From Pirellulales bacterium (GTDB lineage: Bacteria > Planctomycetota > Planctomycetia > Pirellulales > JACPPG01), in contig DASXEJ010000336.1 in NCBI GenBank assembly GCA_036490175.1, positions 1 through 44,250 on the forward strand: DNA of 44,250 nucleotides, given 5' to 3'. Below are positions 1-9,758 of this stretch, piece after piece (the stretch's first letter is position 1; the number at the start of each line of letters is the position of its first letter). The notes under the pieces are model-generated. The model was not told the origin of the DNA and searched no databases. It saw only the letters and a program-made list of their open reading frames with translations. Made by a program: the position numbers and the translations under genes.

Positions 1-96
1 CTGACCTATCTCAAACTCAGCGGTAAGCAAGTGGGCTTGCTGATCAATTTCAATGTGCCCGTTCTGAAAGATGGCATAAGGCGCAGGATTCTCTGA
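1..96 (+). CDS. GxxExxY family protein, C-terminal fragment (start outside window)
   Basis: Frame 1 is open from the window edge to a TGA at 94-96. The 31 residues include [17 protein letters not shown] followed by LKDGIRR, which matches the usual C-terminal signature of the GxxExxY family ([26 protein letters not shown]). These are small proteins of about 130 residues, common as isolated genes in planctomycetes and other environmental bacteria. Their function is not established. The rest of the gene, including the GxxExxY motif that gives the name, lies upstream of the window. The gene runs in the same direction as dnaE2 but is separated from it by 132 bp that hold a short tandem repeat. Confidence 0.8.
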   Translation: MTYLKLSGKQVGLLINFNVPVLKDGIRRRIL

Positions 97-161
97 TCAA
101 AGTGCAACGCCTTTGAAATTTTTCGAGAACCATAAACGTGCGAAGGACCTTTCAACACCTT

Positions 162-193
162 CTGCATGTCTCCGTGCCTCCGTGTCTCCGTGG
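162..193. repeat. 8-nt tandem repeat (CTCCGTGn), about four units
   Basis: Three exact CTCCGTG cores start at 170, 178 and 186, exactly 8 nt apart. A diverged unit (CTGCATG) starts at 162. The array lies between the GxxExxY gene and dnaE2. From memory, very similar 'cctccgtgtctccgtgg' phrases occur many times in planctomycete and other genomes, often beside GxxExxY genes, so this is probably one copy of a dispersed element and not a dnaE2 regulatory site. Confidence 0.6.
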
Positions 194-228
194 TGAAAGT
201 CTTTATTCCCATGTTTTGACGATGCGCC

Positions 229-3200
229 ATGCCCGATCCGCCCCCTGCGAAACGTGCCGTTCGTTTTTCTTCTACGCCGCGAGCAAGCGCGGTGCGGCCT
301 GCAGTCCGTTATGCCGAGTTGCACGTCAAGACGAACTTCTCGTTTTTGGAGGGAGCTTCGCATCCGGATGAACTGGTCGCTCGTGCGGCCGAGCTGAACT
401 ATGCGGCCTTGGCCATTACGGATCGCGATAGTCTGGCAGGGGTGGTGCGCGCTCATGCCGCGGCCAAGGCCGTGGGGCTAAAGCTTTTGATCGGCGCCGA
501 AGTGCACCTGCTCGACGCACCCGCGGTTGTTCTGTTGGCCACCGATCGGGCGGCGTATGGGCGACTGGCGCGGCTGCTCAGCCTGGGGCACCGCCGTGCG
601 CCGAAGGGATGTTGCGAGCTACGCCTGGACGATGTGGCCGAGCATGCCGAGGGCCTGTTGGCGCTAGTATCTTTGCAGGATGCCGAAACGGAACCTGGGA
701 ATCTGTCTCGACAGGACCAAGCGCGCGGAGCAACCGCGGGCGGCTTCGCGGAAGATGTCGCGGACGAAGTTGCGAATGCCAGCAAGAACAATAACGAGGC
801 AGCGACAGCCTTGCGCCTCTCGTCCGGCTTTTCGCGGCATCAGGGCCAGCGGATAAAGAACTGGCTGGCTCGCTATCGTGAAGCTTTTGGCGATCGCTGC
901 TACGCGCTGGCCGAGTTACACCGGGGGCCGGATGACCAGCGCCGGCTCGCGGAAATGATCGAGAAGGCGGGGCACGCGCGGGTGCCGCTGGTGGCTGCCA
1001 ACGACGTGCATTATCACGTCCCCCCGCGGCGGGCGCTGGCCGACGTGCTGCTGGCGACGCGTTTGGGCACGACGGTCGTAGCGGCGGGGCCACAGTTATC
1101 TGCCAACGCCGAACGGCATTTGAAATCACCCGGCGAGATGGCCGAACTGTTTGCCGCCTTCCCTGCGGCTATCGCGCGCACCTGTGAGATAGCGGATCGC
1201 TCGACATTCTCTCTTGAGGAATTGCGTTACGAATATCCCGAGGAACTTTGCCCGGCGGAAATAACGCCGCTGGCTCATCTGACGATGCTCGCCTGGCAGG
1301 GCGCACAGCAACGTTATCCGCAGGGAATTCCAGACAAGATTCGCACGCTGGTCGAGCACGAGTTGAAACTGATCGAAGAGTTGCACTACGAGGCGTATTT
1401 TCTCACCGTGTGGGACCTGATGCGATATGGCCGCAGCCGCGGCATCCTTTGCCAGGGACGCGGATCGGCGGCCAATTCCGCCGTTTGTTATTGCCTGGGA
1501 GTTACCTCGGTCGATCCGGCGCAGATTGCGGTGCTGTTCGAGCGATTCGTCAGCCGCGAGCGTAACGAGGCTCCGGACATCGACATTGATTTCGAGCATG
1601 AACGCCGCGAGGAGGTGTTGCAGTACGTATACGACAAATATGGACGTGATCGCGCTGGCATGACCGCCGAAGTGATTACATATCGCCCACGCTCGGCCGT
1701 GCGCGACGTGGGCAAGGCTCTGGGGCTGTCGCTGGATCGGGTCGACGCCCTTTCCAAAACGCTGGATGGCCATCACGACGAGCATCGTTGGAGCGATCGG
1801 CTGCGCGACGCCGGCGTGGATACCGAAAGCCTGGTGGGGCGCCAGTTGGCTGCGTTGGTCGAACAGTTGATCGGCTTTCCTCGCCATCTTTCCCAGCATG
1901 TCGGAGGCATGGTGATCACGCACGGGCCCTTGTGCGAAATGGTGCCGATCGAAAATGCCGCCATGCCCGGCCGCACGGTGATCCAGTGGGACAAGGATGA
2001 TCTAGACGAGTTGGGGATTTTGAAAGTCGATTGCCTGGCACTGGGCATGCTGACCGCGATTCGCAAATGCTTTGACCTGATCGAGCTTCATTGTGGCCAA
2101 CGATGGACCTTGGCCACAGTGCCGGCCGAGGATCCGGCCGTGTACGAAATGATCTGCCGCGCCGACACCATCGGCGTATTCCAGATCGAAAGCCGCGCGC
2201 AGATGAGCATGCTGCCGCGGCTACGGCCGAGCAAGTTTTACGATCTGGTGATCGAAGTGGCCATCGTGCGGCCGGGGCCGATCCAGGGAAACATGGTGCA
2301 TCCCTACTTGCGCCGGCGTGCCGGGCTGGAACCGGTCACTTATCCCAACGACGCCATTCGCGATGTGTTGGAAAAGACCATGGGCGTGCCGATCTTCCAG
2401 GAGCAGGCCATGCGGCTGGCCGTCGTGGCGGCCGGTTTCACGCCGGGGGAAGCGGATCAGTTGCGTCGCGCGATGGGGGGCTGGGGCCGGCCTGGCGTGA
2501 TCGAGCAATTTCGTCAGAAATTGATCACCGGGATGCTGGCTCGCGGGCTGTCGGCCGAGTACGCGGCGGGCGTGTTTCAGCAGATCAGCGGCTTTGGAGA
2601 ATATGGCTTTCCAGAGTCGCATTCGGCCAGTTTTGCGCTGTTGGTTTATGTCTCGGCCTGGCTCAAGCATTACTATCCAGACGCGTTTGCCGCGGCGCTG
2701 TTGAATAGCCAGCCGATGGGTTTTTATGCGCCTGCCCAGTTGGTGCGCGATGCCCGCGAGCATGGCGTAGAGGTACGGCCTGTGGACGTAAACCACAGCC
2801 AATGGGATTGCACGCTGGAGGCAGGCGATTTGGATTCAGCACAGGACGCGCGAGAAGGTCCTGCATCTTCTTCTTACGCGGCAAGAGGGGCAGGACGGGC
2901 GCTACGTCTGGGCATGCGCTTGCTGCGAGGGTTGCCCAGTGGCGTGGCAGAAAAGATTGTCGCGGCGCGTGGCGCGACTCCGTTCCACTCGCTGGCCGAT
3001 CTCGCCCGGCGGACGGGGTTGGGGCGGGCAATGTTGATGCGGCTTACAAAGGCAGACGCCACGCGGTCGCTGGCGCTCGATCGGCGCACGGGATTGTGGC
3101 AGGCGCTGGCCGAAGAATCGCAGGCCCGGGCGCTACCGTTGTTCGATCGTTTGCCGGGGGATGCGGAAGAAGAACCGGCTGCGCCGCTGCCTACCTTAAC

Positions 3201-3618
3201 GACGTATGAAGAAGTGCTGGCCGATTATCGGACGGCGGGTCTATCGTTGCGGGCACATCCGATGTCGTTTTTGCGAGCGAGGCTCGAGCCGCTAGGGATC
3301 TTGCGGGCTGGCGAATTGGCCACGGCGCGGCCGGGGCGCCAGGTGCGCGTGGCCGGCCTGGTGTTGGTACGGCAACGCCCGGGCACGGCCAGCGGCGTCA
3401 CCTTCGTCACGCTAGAAGACGAAACCGGCGTGGCTAATCTGATTGTTCGCCCCGATGTCTGGCGACGCTATCGCGCGGCGGCCAAGCATGCCGCGGCACT
3501 GATGGCCCAAGGACGGCTGGAGCGACAGGGCCAGGTGATTCACATCCTGGCCAATAAGTTGGTGGACGTGGTGCAGATTTCGCAGCGGATCGACTCGCAA
3601 TCACGGGATTTCCGGTGA
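229..3618 (+). CDS. dnaE2: error-prone DNA polymerase III alpha subunit DnaE2
   Basis: The product (1129 aa) is a C-family replicative polymerase of the DnaE2/ImuC type, used for translesion synthesis after DNA damage. The N-terminal PHP domain (about 25-280) has the DnaE2-style ELHxxTNFSFLEGAS and NDVHYH motifs. The polymerase palm carries PDIDIDF, with two of the catalytic aspartates. The finger region contains the GSAAN and SASFALL motifs. A helix-hairpin-helix region and an OB-fold (about 1020-1100) follow, and the C-terminus SRDFR is typical of DnaE2 and unlike DnaE1, which has a longer beta-binding tail. Two low-complexity insertions, around residues 155-205 and 860-885, make it longer than the usual 1000-1080 aa. 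The ATG lacks a clear ribosome site and the first 25 residues look non-conserved, so the true start could be slightly downstream. No imuA or imuB is visible beside it. Confidence 0.93.
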   Translation: MPDPPPAKRAVRFSSTPRASAVRPAVRYAELHVKTNFSFLEGASHPDELVARAAELNYAALAITDRDSLAGVVRAHAAAKAVGLKLLIGAEVHLLDAPAVVLLATDRAAYGRLARLLSLGHRRAPKGCCELRLDDVAEHAEGLLALVSLQDAETEPGNLSRQDQARGATAGGFAEDVADEVANASKNNNEAATALRLSSGFSRHQGQRIKNWLARYREAFGDRCYALAELHRGPDDQRRLAEMIEKAGHARVPLVAANDVHYHVPPRRALADVLLATRLGTTVVAAGPQLSANAERHLKSPGEMAELFAAFPAAIARTCEIADRSTFSLEELRYEYPEELCPAEITPLAHLTMLAWQGAQQRYPQGIPDKIRTLVEHELKLIEELHYEAYFLTVWDLMRYGRSRGILCQGRGSAANSAVCYCLGVTSVDPAQIAVLFERFVSRERNEAPDIDIDFEHERREEVLQYVYDKYGRDRAGMTAEVITYRPRSAVRDVGKALGLSLDRVDALSKTLDGHHDEHRWSDRLRDAGVDTESLVGRQLAALVEQLIGFPRHLSQHVGGMVITHGPLCEMVPIENAAMPGRTVIQWDKDDLDELGILKVDCLALGMLTAIRKCFDLIELHCGQRWTLATVPAEDPAVYEMICRADTIGVFQIESRAQMSMLPRLRPSKFYDLVIEVAIVRPGPIQGNMVHPYLRRRAGLEPVTYPNDAIRDVLEKTMGVPIFQEQAMRLAVVAAGFTPGEADQLRRAMGGWGRPGVIEQFRQKLITGMLARGLSAEYAAGVFQQISGFGEYGFPESHSASFALLVYVSAWLKHYYPDAFAAALLNSQPMGFYAPAQLVRDAREHGVEVRPVDVNHSQWDCTLEAGDLDSAQDAREGPASSSYAARGAGRALRLGMRLLRGLPSGVAEKIVAARGATPFHSLADLARRTGLGRAMLMRLTKADATRSLALDRRTGLWQALAEESQARALPLFDRLPGDAEEEPAAPLPTLTTYEEVLADYRTAGLSLRAHPMSFLRARLEPLGILRAGELATARPGRQVRVAGLVLVRQRPGTASGVTFVTLEDETGVANLIVRPDVWRRYRAAAKHAAALMAQGRLERQGQVIHILANKLVDVVQISQRIDSQSRDFR

Positions 3619-3655
3619 ACGAAGCCGTGCCTGGCACGGGCACACGCCGACGCCC

Positions 3656-6600
3656 TCACTCGCCCCCTTCGCGGCGGCCGGGCTGCGTGCCGATGTCGTA
3701 ATGCATCTCTTTGAGAAATGTCAGCAGGTCGGCCATCTGCTGTTGATCGACCGTTTTCTCGAGTCCTTCGGGCATGAGCGACTTGTCGCTGCTGGCGATC
3801 TGGTCGATCTCGCTTTTCAGGATCGTTTGTTCAATGTTCTTGTCGCGTCGCAGCGTGATGCTGCTGGCGGTTTCGGCCGCGATCAATCCGGAGTGAATCC
3901 CGCCGGAACGATCGATGATCGTGTACTGAATATAGGCCGGCTGCACCTCGCGATTGGGATCCAGGACGTGCAGCAGCAACTCTTCGGGTGTGCGATGCTT
4001 GGTCAAAGCCAGGTTTGGCCCTACGGCCTGACCTTGCGCGCCAATCTGATGACAGGCCATGCACTCACGCTGGTAGATTTTCTCGCCGGCCGCCGAATTC
4101 CCCTGTAGCGCGAGCGCCGGCCGGTAGCGATCATACACCTCTTGACGAGGGCTGGTGTCGACCTCGAACAGCTTTTCGGCACGGAGCCGCACCGCCACGT
4201 CGCGATGCGCCAGCAGCATGCCGCGCTCGACGCGGGTGACCTGGTTGGCGGCTGCTTCGCCGCTCTCGATAGCGGCGACAAACTGTGCCAGCCACTCGGG
4301 CCGGCCGAACAATGCCTGTACCGCAACGGCGCGCACGCGTGGCGTATATTGCCGCCAAGGCGCCAGCAATAGCGCTGCGACTTCTGGATTGTCGAACGTG
4401 GCCAACGCCTGCACGGCGTTTCGCTGCGCTTCCTCGGGTTCGTGCGGCACCAGCAGGCTCGCCAGCGATTCACTGACCTGGTCGAATTGGCCACATGACA
4501 ATGCCGAAATCGCTTGAGATCGCTCGCCCGGCGGCGTGTCCGGGCTGGTTACTTGCCGCTTGGCATCGGAAACGACATGGTCGACCAGCGCCGCTGAGCT
4601 TGTCGAAAGCCGGGGTCGCAACCGTTGCAAACTGGTCTCGGCACCGCGCAAGCCGCTCGCCATGCCCAGCAGGATCGGTTGCATGGTCGTCCGCGAGACA
4701 GCGGCGGCGGAATTCGCTAGCGCGTCAAGCAAATCCGCAGCCTGACGATCGTGGTCGTCGTCACGCCCGACAAGAAAAGCCAAATGTCGCAGCAAAGTTG
4801 CATCGCACGAGTTTCCAGCGGCCGAGTCGAGTCGTACCACGTTTAGCAAGAACGCACGGGCGCGTCCTCGGCTGGAACTGAGTAGGGCCATGCGAATCCA
4901 GGGGTCGCTGCCGTCGCGGCGCGCGATGATTGTGAGACCGTTAACAGCATCTCTCTGGGCAGCTTCGTCACCGCCAATCTCGCCCACCGAGAACGCAACC
5001 TGAAAGCGCACGCGCGGCGATTCATCCGCTGCCAGGCGCACGACAAGGGCCCGCAGGTCTGCGGCCTCGGTCAATCGGGATTCGGCCAATCGCACGGCAT
5101 GCTCGCGGACGCCGGAACTTGTGTCAGCCAAGGCGACGCGCAGATCGTCGTTCGTTAATGCGCCGAGTTGATCGAGCGTGTAGAGGGCGTGCAGCCGCGC
5201 CAACTCGAACGAATTCTCGCTGGCCATCTGCCGCAGCGGCTCGACAGCGGCTTTGTCTTGTCGTTCGCGCAGCAGACGCTGCGCCGTATCGCGCCACCAG
5301 CCGCCGCGATGCGCAAGCGCAGCTACCAGGTCCGCCGTGCTGGCCGAGTTCAATTGCGGTTGCGCGGGGGTCGTAAATCCGTCGGGCGTGATGCGATAGA
5401 TCCGACCGCGGCCTTGGCTTCGCAAGTTGATGCGCGTCACCACATCCCACGGCACGTGTACCGATTCGATTACCTCGCGGGCCATATCGGTGACGTAAAC
5501 GCAGCCATCCGGGGCATTGAGACTATTAACAGGCCGAAACCAGATGTCGTTCGAGCGGACGAATTCTGTGTTATCGTCGGCGCGCAGCGAGCGAAACGTC
5601 ACGCCGTCCGGCTCCAGACGGCGGCGATGGATCAGGTTGGTCTGGCCGTCACCAACGATTAGGTTGCCGCGATATTGCGGCGGATAAGCATCGCCGCGAT
5701 AGATCACCAGGCCCGCCACACCGTCCAATACGTCATGGCTCAGCCCTGTCGAGTTGGCCGAACGCTCGCCCAGGGCCAATCGCCGCGTCGAACGCACGAT
5801 GCGCCAGCCTTCGAGCGGGCTGATTCGAAAAATCTGCACGGCGCCCGGCGTCAGATCGTTCACGGCGCTGGGAACGGCCAGTAACGGATTGCGGGCCAGA
5901 TAGCGATTGGGCAGCATGACCTGCATCGACGGGTCGGCCTGATCGCACAGGAAACGATTTCCCCAATCATCGAAGGCGTTGCCGAACTGTCCTCCGCCCG
6001 TGGTCAACTCAATGCGCATATTTTCGGGATCGAAACAGAAGTCTCGCCCGCTGATGGCCACGGGTTCGGCGGCCGGGTCATCCTCGGCGCGGATTTGGCC
6101 GCCGTTCTTGGACGTGGTGGCGTAGATTTTGCCGTCCAGGCCCCAGGCCAGGTTATTGACCGAGCCTTGTTCGTTTTGCGTGCCAAAGCCAGAGTACACA
6201 ATACGGCGCACGTCGGCCTGTCCGTCACCGTCGGTATCTTTGAAGTAGTAGATGTTGGGTGCCGCCGCGACAAAGACTCCCTGTCGCCAGGGGACCACAC
6301 CGGTGGGCCACAGTAATTCGTCCGCGTAGGTATAGCTCTGGTCAAAGTGGCCATCGCCGTCGGTATCGACCAGCATGCGCACGCGGCCGGTCGGCTTGTC
6401 CCCTTGCTGAGGACGGTAGGGATAGTCGCGCATCTCGGTGACGAACAAGCGGCCTTGTTCGTCGAAGGCGGCTGCCACCGGATCCACGACGTCGGGTTCG
6501 TGAGCCAGCAGATCCATACGAAAGCCGGGAATCGTCTCGAAAGACTTAAGTGCTTCGGCCGGCTCACGAGCGGGAACGGGTTTGAGAAGTTCGTCGAGCT

Positions 6601-6769
6601 GAAGCTGTGGCAACAGGGGAGCAGTACTGCTCGTTGTCGGGCCGCGCACTCGCGCCTGCGCGGCGGGCGGATCGTGCCTGGGCCGGCTGGCGATTGCCAA
6701 CCAGGTAAGACCACCTAGCATGCAAACGATAAAGATCCGCGTCGACAGGCTCATCGATCCTCGCATCAT
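3656..6769 (-). CDS. PVC-type membrane-bound dehydrogenase with HEAT repeats and C-terminal haem site
   Basis: The product (1037 aa) begins with a hydrophobic segment (about 10-27, IFIVCMLGGLTWLAIA) that serves as signal or membrane anchor. Residues 80-460 form a beta-propeller of the planctomycete 'PVC-type dehydrogenase' kind, with DTDGDG motifs, EMRDYPY and a terminal GRGRIYRIT. Residues 480-880 are HEAT-like helical repeats. The last 150 residues are a PVC-type cytochrome c domain with CMACH at 903-907 and the typical GPNL and LDPNREV motifs. The protein probably acts in the periplasm in sugar or alcohol oxidation, with electrons passed to the haem; the substrate is unknown. ATG codons occur at 6769, 6766 and 6754; the last has GAGG just upstream and may be the real start. 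It is convergent with dnaE2, 37 bp away. Confidence 0.9.
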   Translation of the reverse strand: MMRGSMSLSTRIFIVCMLGGLTWLAIASRPRHDPPAAQARVRGPTTSSTAPLLPQLQLDELLKPVPAREPAEALKSFETIPGFRMDLLAHEPDVVDPVAAAFDEQGRLFVTEMRDYPYRPQQGDKPTGRVRMLVDTDGDGHFDQSYTYADELLWPTGVVPWRQGVFVAAAPNIYYFKDTDGDGQADVRRIVYSGFGTQNEQGSVNNLAWGLDGKIYATTSKNGGQIRAEDDPAAEPVAISGRDFCFDPENMRIELTTGGGQFGNAFDDWGNRFLCDQADPSMQVMLPNRYLARNPLLAVPSAVNDLTPGAVQIFRISPLEGWRIVRSTRRLALGERSANSTGLSHDVLDGVAGLVIYRGDAYPPQYRGNLIVGDGQTNLIHRRRLEPDGVTFRSLRADDNTEFVRSNDIWFRPVNSLNAPDGCVYVTDMAREVIESVHVPWDVVTRINLRSQGRGRIYRITPDGFTTPAQPQLNSASTADLVAALAHRGGWWRDTAQRLLRERQDKAAVEPLRQMASENSFELARLHALYTLDQLGALTNDDLRVALADTSSGVREHAVRLAESRLTEAADLRALVVRLAADESPRVRFQVAFSVGEIGGDEAAQRDAVNGLTIIARRDGSDPWIRMALLSSSRGRARAFLLNVVRLDSAAGNSCDATLLRHLAFLVGRDDDHDRQAADLLDALANSAAAVSRTTMQPILLGMASGLRGAETSLQRLRPRLSTSSAALVDHVVSDAKRQVTSPDTPPGERSQAISALSCGQFDQVSESLASLLVPHEPEEAQRNAVQALATFDNPEVAALLLAPWRQYTPRVRAVAVQALFGRPEWLAQFVAAIESGEAAANQVTRVERGMLLAHRDVAVRLRAEKLFEVDTSPRQEVYDRYRPALALQGNSAAGEKIYQRECMACHQIGAQGQAVGPNLALTKHRTPEELLLHVLDPNREVQPAYIQYTIIDRSGGIHSGLIAAETASSITLRRDKNIEQTILKSEIDQIASSDKSLMPEGLEKTVDQQQMADLLTFLKEMHYDIGTQPGRREGGE

Positions 6770-7048
6770 CGCGACAGGTTCGGGCTCTCAGCGCCGCAGC
6801 CACATGCCGACGGCGCACGACCGGCGGTCCTCGCCCCGCACCACATGATAAGCCCGCCGGAACGCAGTCGCCAGAATCGGCCGCCGGCGAACCTGGGCAA
6901 CCAGTGCGTTTTTTTATCCCGCCAAAAACGGCCGCAGGCCCGCCAAATGTCGGCGGGAGTCATGATTTCCACCAGCGCTTTGCTTACCCGCGGTGGACCC
7001 CTTACAGTTGAGGGTCGCATCGTGGGCACGTCGCAGGGGCTGTTGTGC

Positions 7049-7975
7049 ATGATCGAAATCCGCCATCTCCGCAAACAGTACGACAGCACTGTCGCGATCG
7101 ACAATTTGAATCTGTCGATTCCCGAAGGTGAGGTTTTTGGGCTGATCGGGCCCAATGGCGCGGGCAAGACGACTTTGATCCGCATACTCGCCACGCTGAT
7201 GGAACCCACCTACGGCGAGGTGAAAATCGCCGGCATCGACGTCTGCGAAGCACCGCTAGAAGTGCATCCGCTGATCGGCTACATGTCCGACTTTTTCAGC
7301 ATGTACGAAGACATGCTGGTGTGGGAATACTTGGATCACTTCGCGGCTTGTTACGGCATCGAGCGGGCGCGGCGCGAGCAGCTTATCGACGACGTTTTGG
7401 AGCTGGTCAGCCTCGAGGTGCGTCGCGACGACAAGATCAAGGCGCTGTCGCGTGGGATGAAACAGCGGCTGTGCTTTGCCAAGACCCTGCTGCACCAGCC
7501 GAAGGTGTTGCTGCTGGACGAACCGGCGTCGGGGCTGGATCCGGCAGGACGAATCGAATTCCGCGAGATTCTCAAGAAGCTGCGCGACATGGGGCGCACC
7601 GTGCTGATATCGAGCCATATCCTGACCGAGATGGCCGACTTCTGCACGTCGATTGGCATCGTCGAGCAGGGGCGCCTGCTGGCCAGCGGCCGCGTGGAAG
7701 ATATTTTGCGGCAACTCAAATCGCGAATGCGGCTCGTCATCGAAGTCGCGGCCGAGCAACCACGGCTCGTGGCATTGTTAAAGGAAGAGCCTGCGGTGGA
7801 AGAGTTGGAGACGCGCGACGGCCACGTGACGTGCGCTTGGGGAGCCGCCCGAGAGGATCTGCCCGCGCTGCACCGGCGCTTGGTGCAAGCCTCGATCCCG
7901 TTGGTCTCGCTGAGCGTGAAGAAGGACGATCTGGAGGATATATACATGCGCATCTCGGGTCATCGGACGAGCTAA
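7049..7975 (+). CDS. ABC transporter ATP-binding protein
   Basis: The product (308 aa) is the nucleotide-binding subunit of an ABC-2 type exporter. Walker A is GPNGAGKTT (34-42), the signature is a variant LSRGMKQR (133-140), and Walker B is LLLDEPASGLDP (154 onward), followed by the switch histidine in SSH (190). The C-terminal 90 residues resemble the accessory domain of CcmA/NatA-type subunits. The open frame extends upstream to 6845, but that part looks non-coding; the ATG at 7049 has AGGGG 10 nt upstream and begins directly with the family's IEIRHLRKQY. The permease gene follows 173 bp downstream on the same strand, so the two probably form one transporter. The substrate is not evident. 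Confidence 0.93.
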   Translation: MIEIRHLRKQYDSTVAIDNLNLSIPEGEVFGLIGPNGAGKTTLIRILATLMEPTYGEVKIAGIDVCEAPLEVHPLIGYMSDFFSMYEDMLVWEYLDHFAACYGIERARREQLIDDVLELVSLEVRRDDKIKALSRGMKQRLCFAKTLLHQPKVLLLDEPASGLDPAGRIEFREILKKLRDMGRTVLISSHILTEMADFCTSIGIVEQGRLLASGRVEDILRQLKSRMRLVIEVAAEQPRLVALLKEEPAVEELETRDGHVTCAWGAAREDLPALHRRLVQASIPLVSLSVKKDDLEDIYMRISGHRTS

Positions 7976-8148
7976 ATGGTGAGTCGTGTCGAATGTCTCA
8001 GCCGGCAATGCCAAATCAAACTGTGGCGGCACGCGTACGGCATGAAATTCGATCCTGGTAGTTCGTGCTTCACACGGCATTCGCAGCTTAGATCCTGGAC
8101 GTTGGATTTATAAGATCTTGGCCCATTCCTTATCTGCAAGCAGCTCTC

Positions 8149-9717
8149 ATGCGACTTGACTACTGGAACGATCCGCTGGTGGTGAGCGCATACCGTGTGC
8201 GGTTTCGCGGCAGCGGGCCGTCGATTGTCGCCGGTACGTACTTTCTGGCGTTAGTTACGACCGGGGGCATCCTACATCACTATCTGGCGGCCGACCCGAA
8301 TGTGTCCTGGGTGCGGGTCTATTTTATCGTTCTGATCTCGGTGGAAGTTGTGATCACCGGCTTGTTCGCCATGATGGCAACCTGGCAATCGATGCACGCT
8401 GAGGTCGTGAATCGCACGCTCGACTATCAGCGGATCGCGGCGGTAGCGCCGCGCGACATATTGCTCGGCAAGCTAGTCGGCGAGCCGGCCCAGGGTTACT
8501 TGATGGCGCTGGCCGGATTACCCCTTTTGGCCTGGTGCTGGGGTATGGGCGCCGTCTCCCTGGAGGCGTTGGTACTGCTCGTCCTGCAGGTGTTTACCAC
8601 GGCGATTTTGCTAGGCACGCTGGGACTGGTGCATCCGTTGGACACGGGAGGCGACAAGAGCAAAACGTCCGGTCGCACGATCAGGAATGTGGCGCTGATA
8701 ATTTTCGGCGTGTACGCGATGCAGATGTCGATCTTCATGTCGCTCATGGGCAACCATCCATTGACGCAAGTCCCACTGGGATTGCTGACGCCCGTGTTTT
8801 CGATCACGGCCGTGGCGCGCGAGATGCCAGAGGAATATGGCCTGCCATTTTATTCCTGGCGCGTACCGTGGCTGTTTCTCACTCCGGTGACCCAACTAGC
8901 GGTCGTGGCCATCGTTTTGCACTCGATCACCCGTCGTTTGGTCAGTCCTGTGAACGTGGCATTGGGCAAGCCGATCGCCTATGCGATCCTAGCGGCGATC
9001 GACGTGATCGTGATCGGGGCGATGCTGGATCCCCGCACATTTCCACCGGCGCTCGACATGCGTGTCGCAGCGTTTTGCTTGGCGCATGTCGTCGCCTCGT
9101 TGCTGATTGTCTTGACGGTCACGCCCAACCGTGAATGTTTGCGAACCTGGATCTGGCGGCTCCGTGGACGGCAGCCGTGGTGGAAAGATGCATTGGTCGG
9201 CGAACGCTCAGAGAATTTCGGGGCGCTTGTCGCGTTCTGCCTGATGGGACTCGCCGCAGGCATGCTTTTAATCATCTTGCCTGCCGGCGCGCAGGTGGCG
9301 CCCGTTGCCGTGGGAGAACGAGTGGCGTTCTGTTTGCCGCTCGTGGGCACGATGTGCCTGCTGATTTTGGCAGTGGGGTCGCTTTACCAATTGCTGGTGT
9401 CAATCGGGACGGCTGGCGCGACGATATTTGTCGGACTCGTGGCCACGATCGTGATCGTTCCGCACATGGCCGGCGCTTACCTGCAGATACCGGAACTGAT
9501 GGCCGCGAGCCCTTCGGCACAGTTTACGCAGTGGATTGCGGAGGTGCCCCCGAGCTTGCCGCTGTGGCCGCTGGTGGCGGTTTACGGCACGATCCTGATG
9601 GTCTCTCAGTACGTGCTTCGTCAGCGGATCAAGAAAAGCAGCGCCGCGGTTGGGCGCATCATTGCCGGGATGCTGGCCGAACCGGTTCCGGCCGAGTCGG
9701 TCGCCAGCGGCGCGTAG
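8149..9717 (+). CDS. ABC transporter permease (ABC-2 type), multi-spanning membrane protein
   Basis: The product (522 aa) is very hydrophobic, with about 11-12 predicted membrane spans beginning near residue 28 (IVAGTYFLALVTTGG) and continuing to about 495. Its position next to the ATPase and the soluble N-terminal segment with NDPLVVSAYRVRFRG, a common opening in planctomycete ABC permeases, make it the partner of that subunit. A long loop around 325-345 (RLRGRQPWWKDALVGERS) separates two membrane halves, so it may be a duplicated or extended permease. No good ribosome site precedes the ATG. The 173-bp gap to the ATPase contains no coding frame. The gene ends at a strong hairpin facing a convergent methyltransferase. 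Confidence 0.82.
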   Translation: MRLDYWNDPLVVSAYRVRFRGSGPSIVAGTYFLALVTTGGILHHYLAADPNVSWVRVYFIVLISVEVVITGLFAMMATWQSMHAEVVNRTLDYQRIAAVAPRDILLGKLVGEPAQGYLMALAGLPLLAWCWGMGAVSLEALVLLVLQVFTTAILLGTLGLVHPLDTGGDKSKTSGRTIRNVALIIFGVYAMQMSIFMSLMGNHPLTQVPLGLLTPVFSITAVAREMPEEYGLPFYSWRVPWLFLTPVTQLAVVAIVLHSITRRLVSPVNVALGKPIAYAILAAIDVIVIGAMLDPRTFPPALDMRVAAFCLAHVVASLLIVLTVTPNRECLRTWIWRLRGRQPWWKDALVGERSENFGALVAFCLMGLAAGMLLIILPAGAQVAPVAVGERVAFCLPLVGTMCLLILAVGSLYQLLVSIGTAGATIFVGLVATIVIVPHMAGAYLQIPELMAASPSAQFTQWIAEVPPSLPLWPLVAVYGTILMVSQYVLRQRIKKSSAAVGRIIAGMLAEPVPAESVASGA

Positions 9718-9758
9718 TGATTCCCAGCGAAACGCTGATTCAGCGCGCGACGCGAATT

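Noticed and set aside
1126..1923. 265-aa frame antisense to dnaE2
   Set aside because: It lies wholly within the conserved polymerase domain; antisense frames of this length are common in GC-rich genes.
3621..3650. Terminator between dnaE2 and the dehydrogenase (CCGTGCC-T-GGCACGG)
   Set aside because: The centre leaves only one base for the loop and there is no T-run; too weak to call.
6845..7048. N-terminal extension of the ABC ATPase by 68 residues
   Set aside because: It has no ribosome site and no family similarity; the ATG at 7049 has AGGGG and begins directly with the domain.
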